Source: Spirogloea muscicola
Taxonomy: Eukaryota; Streptophyta; Zygnematophyceae; Spirogloeales; Spirogloeaceae
Assembly: GCA_009602725.1 (NCBI GenBank)
Contig: WELB01000112.1
Coordinates: 151,145 to 186,665 of the forward strand
Reading direction: 5' to 3'
Length of the DNA: 35,521 bases
The notes under the pieces were generated by a model. That model did no database searches, was not told the DNA's origin, and saw only the letters and a list, made by a program, of their open reading frames with translations. Both the position numbers and the translations under genes were made by a program. Positions 30,301 through 35,521 of this stretch are shown here, piece by piece. Each line of letters opens with the position of its first letter. The stretch's first letter is position 1.

Positions 30301-33300
30301 TGCACCAGCTCACGTCGGACACTCTGCTCGGTGGACAGGCCGCACAGGCTGCGCTCAGAGACCAGGCGGATGAGGAAGCAGAGGAGGTCGTGGGCGACAT
30401 CTGGCTCGTATTCATTTGCGGGCGTGGCGGACAGTGTGAAGTATTCAGCCAAGCCAAAGCGTTCGCAGACGCGGCCGACCAAGGCTTCTGGGAAGGAGAG
30501 CACTGCGCAGCACTGCAACAGGAACATGTCCAGCTCCAAAGTGTTCTCACACCTGCAAGGACTTGGTGTACATTTAGTATCAAGCATGATCAGGCAGTTT
30601 GGCAGCCTCTGATCCTTGGGGCACAATCCAAAGCATCTCATGATCTGAGACTCTTGACGCACATTCACAGATGCCTATCGTCTGAGCAGATTGCCGAGTG
30701 CCCACCCACCAATTGCACCCACAAAAACCAAAACCCTCAAAATTTTAAACCCCATCTACAAAAGAATCTCGTATGACAGGGCAGCAACCTGAATTTCAAG
30801 GTTAAAAAGTGCTGCAAGCTCTCTCACCAAAACACGGAGTGATATCGGTCAGCGAGCGCCACCATAGGGTGCCCATTCCGCCGCCACATGCCAGCTTGGA
30901 CTTGCGCGCACGCTACTTGCAGTCGCAGCGGGTGCTCCATGAGGGCCATGACAAAGCCGGGTGACCGAAATTCGGCTGGGAGAATGTCCAGCAGAAAGCT
31001 CTCGCCCGGAACAGCGACCTTGTTGCCTGCAGCTACAGCAGGGCCCAGTGCGCTGTGCAGCAGAAGCGCCAGCATGCGGTGCAGCGGAATGTGGAAGGAT
31101 ACCTCGAGCTGCGATGCATCTGGAACAATTGGTGAATCCTGGATGCTGAATGCAGCAGCGGCGTCTGGTAGGACCAAGGGCGTGTCGCTGCCCATCCACC
31201 ACATGTCGTCCTGGCTCTCTTCTACACCTCTTGTCAAGGACCCATTGACATCCACCACCTCACCGCTCTCCTCTCTCTCATTACCCTGCAACCTGTTCAA
31301 CTCCGACAAAGTCTCACGCATCCTGGCTTGCTGCGCAGCAGGGGCATTGTGATGAGCGGGCGGCCTGGCCCAGGCTCCTTGCTCTGCCTCTGCTTCAGGG
31401 GCTGTTGCATTCTCCATCTGCACATCCTCCGCCAACTCCGCTGCCGCCGCCGCCGCCGCAGCCGCCGCAGCCGCCGCCGCCGCGGGTCTCCGTCCATTCT
31501 CCTCCTGGGGCGGCCTCTCCATGGGCACGCCGCGGATCGTCACCCTCCCCAGGCGCAACTCCCTGGCAGCCCTCCCTGGCGGCAGCCGCCGGGTGGCGGC
31601 AGGGGCAGCCGCCTGGCCCTGGGGCTGCCTGGTGGCCCGGGCAGCATCCACAGCCAGCCAGAGGGCCACAATTTGCAGGCACTTGGACAAGAGATACAGC
31701 AGGGGCCCGGCCACCGCCACGCCTGCGATTCGATGAAGGCCCCAGCCGTGGACCTTGTCAGCCGCCTGCAGTGCAAATGCACTTGCCGTTGCCTGCGAGT
31801 GGCCAGCACCGCAGCCTCCTCCCTCCGGCAGCGATGCCTGATCCGCGGCGCCCTGTACCAGGAGCGTGTGAAGGCCAGCGAGCCGCTTCTCCAGCGTGTA
31901 CGAGTGCGACCAGTCGTCGCTCTCGACCTCCACATGCACGTGCACTTGGCGGACCTGGACTGCCATGCCCTGCAAGAACGCCAGGAGCTGCAGGAAGGTC
32001 TGCATCAACGCCGGCTGCTCCCTTGCTGTCCACCGCGCCACCTCCGGGTGGCTCAGCACGTAGCGAAGGTCCTCGGTGATGCGCCAATAGTGCTTCTTCC
32101 GCACCTCCCTCGTCCTGACCTGGATCCAGTGTGACAGGGTTGATTGATCAAGGGCTCATTAAGCAGAACACCACAGAAATGGTTCACAGAGCGAGAGCGC
32201 ATCATGCCAACATGCTCTTGCAGCCATCACAGATGCGAGTGTGCATGTCAAACTCTCATCTGCATAGACTTGCAGAGGGCTTAGAATGAGAGCACAGTAT
32301 GATGTCAAACTCAAAAAAACTGCAAGTAGCAAGAGTTCAGAGCTGTACATCAATGCGACCATCTTTGCCAGCGGCTAAGCGCAGGACGCGCTTGAGCATG
32401 CCCAGAAGCATGCTAAGGAGGCCGGCCTTCTCAACAAGGTGCGCCGTGAGCACTGGCACAGAGAAGATCTGCACCGAGAAGCTGTCAAGCACCGAGTGCT
32501 CAAAAAGCAGCACCTGGTACTCGGCCGGGTCAGACAGGAGGCTGTCATCCTCGTCAGTGGCAAACTCCCCAAGGAAGGAGTTGTAGTTGCTGATGAAGAC
32601 GAGAGAAAATGCTAGCTTGAATGCCGGATCACCAAGGAGCTTATACAGCAGCGCATGTGCGGAGGTCACCACATCCTTGGAGGCGGCGCGCTCGGCAAGC
32701 ATGAGCTCGGCGAGCAAACTGAGGCCCGGCGCAGCCACACACTCCGCCACGAAGCGCGTGGCCGACTCGCCGCAGTGGCACAGGCCCAGCAGCATGTCGA
32801 CCAGCGCTTGCGTCAGGCACCCTGCCTCCTGCTCCTCGCGGCCCTGTCGATCCCAGTGCCGTGCGCGCCGCATATCCGCCGCCTCGCGGGCGCCACTAAG
32901 GCAATCGCACCACCTACGCATCGTGGCGCCAAGCACCGGCCTTGCACGGCCGACAAACGCTTCCGGCAGTGACACCGGCGGCGCCCCATCAGACGGCCGG
33001 CGGTGGCGTGCACAGAAGCCACCCTCTTTCCACGCGCTCACGTCCCCGCAGTCGCAGCAGCCGCCGCCCGTGCGGATCATGGAATAGTCGTGCGCGCCGT
33101 GATCGCCCTCCAGGAAGCACTGCATGCACACTGCGCACGTCGGGTCGTTCTCGCATGTCCGGCACCGGTATGCAACGTCGTCCAGGCCCCAGATGGCTCC
33201 GCAGACGCCGCCCGAGGCACCGGCCACGCGCTTGAGGTGCTCCTTGGCAGCCTGCGGCTCCTGGCCATAGAGCAGCCAGGCCAGCCAGTCCACCGCCTCC

Positions 33301-33521
33301 TGGAAGCGCGCCAGGACCGTGGTGGAGCTGCCCTCCACATCCTCCAGGCTTGGCAGGAGGGCCCACACGATGACGTCGAGCTTGCCAGGATGGCTGGCGG
33401 CGAATTCCACCACGTTCTCGGGGCCCCATCCCAGCGTGTCCTGGTGCAGCCAGCTGGCCAGGCGCTGAAGACAGCGCGTCGACAGTGCAGCAGTCGTCAA
33501 TTGGGGCTCCTCGGCGCCATC
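24362..33521 (-). CDS. PRT6: PRT6-type N-degron E3 ubiquitin ligase (UBR box, RING, C-terminal UBR4-like autoinhibitory region), 5' end incomplete
   Basis: Twelve minus exons: from 33521 or further to 32349; 32119-30828; 30552-30168; 29814-28007; 27720-27669; 27346-26701; 26510-26299; 26127-25559; 25382-25266; 25005-24930; 24650-24573; 24478-24362. All junctions are GT-AG and phases agree, giving about 2170 residues, a usual size. It recognises N-terminal basic residues and ubiquitylates the substrate. The UBR box (33206-33000) has A-Y-R-C-R-T-C-E-N-D-P-T-C, H-D-Y-S, G-G-C-C-D-C-G-D and A-W-K. Exon 2 begins with H-Y-W-R-I-T-E-D-L-R-Y-V-L-S-H-P-E-V-A; exon 3 has L-D-M-F-L-L-Q-C-C-A and G-D-A-T-H-S. 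The RING is spread over C-A-L-C (28790-28768), C-G-H-A-L-H-x3-C (about 28079-28040) and C-P-M-C-R-R-L-A-N (exon 6). The C-terminus has C-L-V-C-G-R-L-C, C-G-G-G-T-C-V-F-L-L-I-R, W-P-S-P-Y-L-D-A-H-G-E-E and G-K-P-L-Y-L-N. No ClpS-like domain is seen, as in plant PRT6. No in-frame ATG precedes the UBR box, so a 5' exon is missing. Confidence 0.92.
27669..27720 (-). CDS. PRT6: 52-base micro-exon completing the PRT6 RING region
   Basis: Bounded by GCAG before 27720 and GTAAGT after 27669. It enters in phase 2 and leaves in phase 0, adding 17 residues (Y-L-S-R-E-Y-Y-E-G-A-S-V-V-N-P-V-E) after the RING histidines and before G-E-Y-L-C-P-M-C. Without it the frames of the flanking exons do not meet; with it they do, and the E-G-x-x-V-V-x-P sequence is what plant PRT6 proteins have at this place. 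It is easy for automatic gene finders to miss. Confidence 0.88.
31440..31484. repeat. GCC-type trinucleotide repeat coding poly-alanine in PRT6
   Basis: An imperfect (GCC)n run in exon 2 of PRT6 is read on the minus strand as about 15 alanines between R-R-P and E-L-A-E-D. It lies in a low-complexity linker, not in a catalytic domain, so length variation is probably tolerated. Confidence 0.85.
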
Positions 33522-34004
33522 TCAAAGGGGAGCACAAGTGCAGGTAGTGCCGGCAGCTGTGACAGAGCGAGGCGGCCAGCATCGCCGTGCGGCTCTACGA
33601 CGGCTTTCACGATGGCGCGCTTACCGCTTGGATGGGGCTGACGTGCCGCAGGCGCTCCGCCGACCGCATCTCAGTGCCTCCTCGCGGTCGCCGCCGCAGC
33701 GAGGTGCCGCGGTCGGCTCAGCGCTTCGGCGAACAACGGCTTCTATGCCGGCTCAGTGTGAGCCTCCACGCCGCAAATGACTTGCTGGCTGCCACGCGCC
33801 GGAGCTCGCTTCTGAAGGCGGGAGGGGCAGGCGCGGCAGCAGCGACTGCGACGGCGGCGGCGGGGCTCCGAGGCCCCGGCGGCCGGGCGACGCCGGCGCT
33901 TCCCCGCACAATGAGACGCAGCCTTGTGCGCAGGCTCACAGCCAGAGATATGAGGACAACCTCTGAATTTAAGAAGGAGAGCCTTGGGAGGAAATCCTGG
34001 CGCT

Positions 34005-34046
<42 letters not shown>

Positions 34047-34200
34047 GGCGCGGGGCGAGCGAGAGGCGCAAGGCCGTGCCTACAGGTCACTGCCTTTCTC
34101 CAGTCGTGCACCTTGTGGCAGGACACGACAGACGAGCCCCACCCTGGTGACGCATTCTCTGGTGACGGGCAGTGGGCGGGAGCTTCTTCCACTTGTCCTT
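33522..34200. promoter_or_regulatory. Region upstream of PRT6, with unresolved first exon
   Basis: GC-rich. The first PRT6 exon or exons and the promoter should be here on the minus strand. The in-frame stop at 33522-33524 means that exon 1 as drawn must start after an acceptor: TTTGAG at 33521 is weak, and CTTCAG at about 33480 is a better alternative. An ATG-initiated exon could not be chosen. Contains the (GCC)n run listed separately. Confidence 0.4.
34005..34045. repeat. (GCC)13-14 microsatellite upstream of PRT6
   Basis: A nearly perfect GCC run of about 41 bases, some 500 bases upstream of the first identified PRT6 exon. It could be 5' UTR or promoter sequence, or code a homopolymer in a missed first exon (poly-Gly or poly-Ala depending on frame). 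Confidence 0.85.
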
Positions 34201-34209
34201 CCGACTAGC

Positions 34210-34380
34210 GGCTGTCCATTCCTTTTGGGCTGGCTTCTCCCAGCCACCAGTCAATTCGGCCGCGCTTTTGTTGCTGACTATACATGGTCCTCTTCTAATA
34301 ATATCCTTCAGCGGCTTTCGGCACCCCTTTTCCTTCGAACCTTGTTTTCTCCGGGCTGGCTTTTTCCTTGCCCTCGCAGT
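34210..34380 (+). repeat. Two hairpin units of the LINE 3' UTR family
   Basis: GGCTGGCTTCTCCCAGCC around 34228-34245, preceded by CTGTCCATTCCTTTT and followed by CCAGTCAATTCGGCCGCGCTTT, as at 3360-3430. A second, degenerate unit (GGGCTGGCTTTTTCCTTGCCC) lies at 34353-34373, immediately before LINE coding sequence. Confidence 0.65.
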
Positions 34381-34462
34381 CCACACTCGCGCAGGACGCG
34401 CTCTGGCCGCCGCCTCCGGGTCTCGGCGGAGCGCCTCCGTCCCCGCATCGAGCTATTCCGAG
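34379..34462 (+). mobile_element. LINE C-terminal coding fragment (G-S-R-R-S-A-S sub-family)
   Basis: Reads V-H-T-R-A-G-R-A-L-A-A-A-S-G-S-R-R-S-A-S-V-P and then A-S-S-Y-S-E, i.e. the last part of the LINE ORF up to about ten codons before its stop. It then jumps, in frame, into the middle of another LINE copy. Confidence 0.75.
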
Positions 34463-35521
34463 GGCCTCACTCTCCTCGGCGTCCGCCTGGGCGCACCTGC
34501 CTTCGTGGCGGAGCAGCTGCAGGGGCGGCTGCAGGACCACCTCCGGCCGGCGGCCCGCCTGCACACGCTGAACGACATGCAGCTGGCAACCGCCATGCTG
34601 ACCCGGTGCATCTCGCAGCGGCCCCACTACCTGGCCCGCACCGTCCTTCCCTCACCGGCGGTGACGGCAGCGTATGAGGCCTTCGACACCGGCATCATGG
34701 CGGCCGCAGCCTCCCTCGTGCAGCACCCGGCGTTCCTCACCACCCAAGCTGCGCAGCTGCAGGCCAGCCTGCCGATCAGTCGTGGCGGCTTGGGATGCCG
34801 CTCAGTTGCCCGCGTCTGTGAGGCGGCCTTCCTGGGAAGCTGGGCGCAGGTGGCCGCCCCCATGTGTCAGCGGTTCCTCGTGCACGGACAACGCGCCCTG
34901 GAGCGGGCGGCAGCCGATGTGGAGACAGGCCAACTCCCCTTCCAAGTCGCCCTCCGCACTGCCCGCGACAGGCTCCTGCAGGTCCACCCCAACATGTCCG
35001 AGCAGACTGTTCCTTTCCGGCACCTCGCCCACACTCCAGACCTGCGGGCTCAGGCACGCTTCACGGCGTTGGTCGAGAAGGCGGCCTCCGACCAGGCGGT
35101 GGAGCTTCTCCCTCCGTCTGACGTTCGCGGGCGTGCTCGGCTTCTCTCCGCCTCTTCCCCTGGGGCGGCGGCGTGGCTCCAAGCGCTCCCACTCTATGCC
35201 GCACTTACCATGCCCGACGAGGTCTACCGGACGGCGGTGCATCGGCTCTTGGGGCTCCTCCCTCCCTGCCTTACAGGTGTCACACAGTGCGAGTGCGGCG
35301 CCCGGCACGCCGACCCTGCGGAGCTGGCCGCGCACATGCTCCGTTGCGCCCACGGAGGCGAGAGGACCGCTTCCCATGATCTTTTGCGCGATGGTATGCA
35401 GGGGGTGTTCATAGAGGCGGGCTTCAAGGTGGCGGTGGAGTGCTCCTCAGTCATGCCCATCCTGCGGGGCGAGGACGGCCGGTCGCACACCCGGCGCGCC
35501 GACCTGGTCGCTATCCCGCCC
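34463..35521 (+). CDS. LINE ORF, middle to endonuclease part, running off the window
   Basis: 353 codons without a stop to the last base. Starts abruptly at G-L-T-L-L-G-V (equivalent to residues 82-88 of the minus-strand copy) and runs colinear with it: D-M-Q-L-A-T-A-M-L, H-Y-L-A-R, G-G-L-G-C-R-S, F-L-G-S-W-A-Q-V, D-V-R-G-R-A-R-L-L-S-A, the zinc motif C-E-C-x12-H-M-L-R-C (about 35288-35350), and H-T-R-R-A-D-L-V-A at the start of the endonuclease. It differs from the other long copy at many synonymous and conservative positions but keeps all key residues, which suggests purifying selection on the source elements. The YADD motif is absent, so this copy is 5'-truncated. Confidence 0.88.

Noticed and set aside
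31328-32134. 268-codon plus-strand frame antisense to PRT6
   Set aside because: Shadow of exon 2 of PRT6; proline/histidine-rich translation of the opposite strand of a well-supported coding exon.
1-35521. CRISPR arrays, prokaryotic operons, tRNA or rRNA genes
   Set aside because: No regularly spaced direct repeats with unique spacers, no cloverleaf or rRNA sequence recognised by eye, and genes are split by spliceosomal introns.

Overview
The window is nuclear DNA of a eukaryote, most likely a green alga (Chlorophyta, possibly a trebouxiophyte). The genes are split by short GT-AG introns, several of them reconstructed here by joining exons in phase. The proteins are of plant type (a PRT6-like N-degron ligase, a RING-less MAT1, NUP58), and TGTAA, the chlorophyte poly(A) signal, lies shortly after three of the genes. 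The species assignment is inference.

Layout. Positions 1-6300 are a repeat-dense block with no intact host gene. It holds 5'-truncated, mutated and oppositely oriented 3' fragments of one non-LTR retrotransposon (LINE) family, many copies of a short hairpin from that element's 3' UTR, and a 176-bp tandem dimer. Host genes follow: a small ubiquitin-like-domain protein (6566-7057, +); MAT1, the CDK-activating kinase assembly factor of TFIIH (8292-9708, -); a small J-domain protein with a C-terminal membrane segment (10596-11692, +), divergent from MAT1; a PHD finger-BAH chromatin reader (13890-17817, +); nucleoporin NUP58 (20686-23004, +); and a large UBR-box/RING E3 ligase of the PRT6 type (24362-about 33521, -), convergent with NUP58. 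A second LINE patch lies at 18000-20368 (-), and a third begins near 34200 and runs off the right edge (+) with an open frame.

The LINE encodes the end of a reverse transcriptase palm (YADD), a thumb-like region, a C-x-C-x12-H-x3-C zinc motif and a restriction-like endonuclease signature, followed by a 3' UTR of roughly 100 bp carrying a GGCTGG...CCAGCC hairpin. I see no operon-like or defence system. The most distinctive content is this LINE family with its hairpin and self-nested insertions, and the domain architecture of the host genes. Their roles are transcription and cell cycle (MAT1), chromatin reading (PHD-BAH), nuclear transport (NUP58), protein turnover (UBR/PRT6, the Ubl protein) and chaperoning (J protein); no common pathway is implied.
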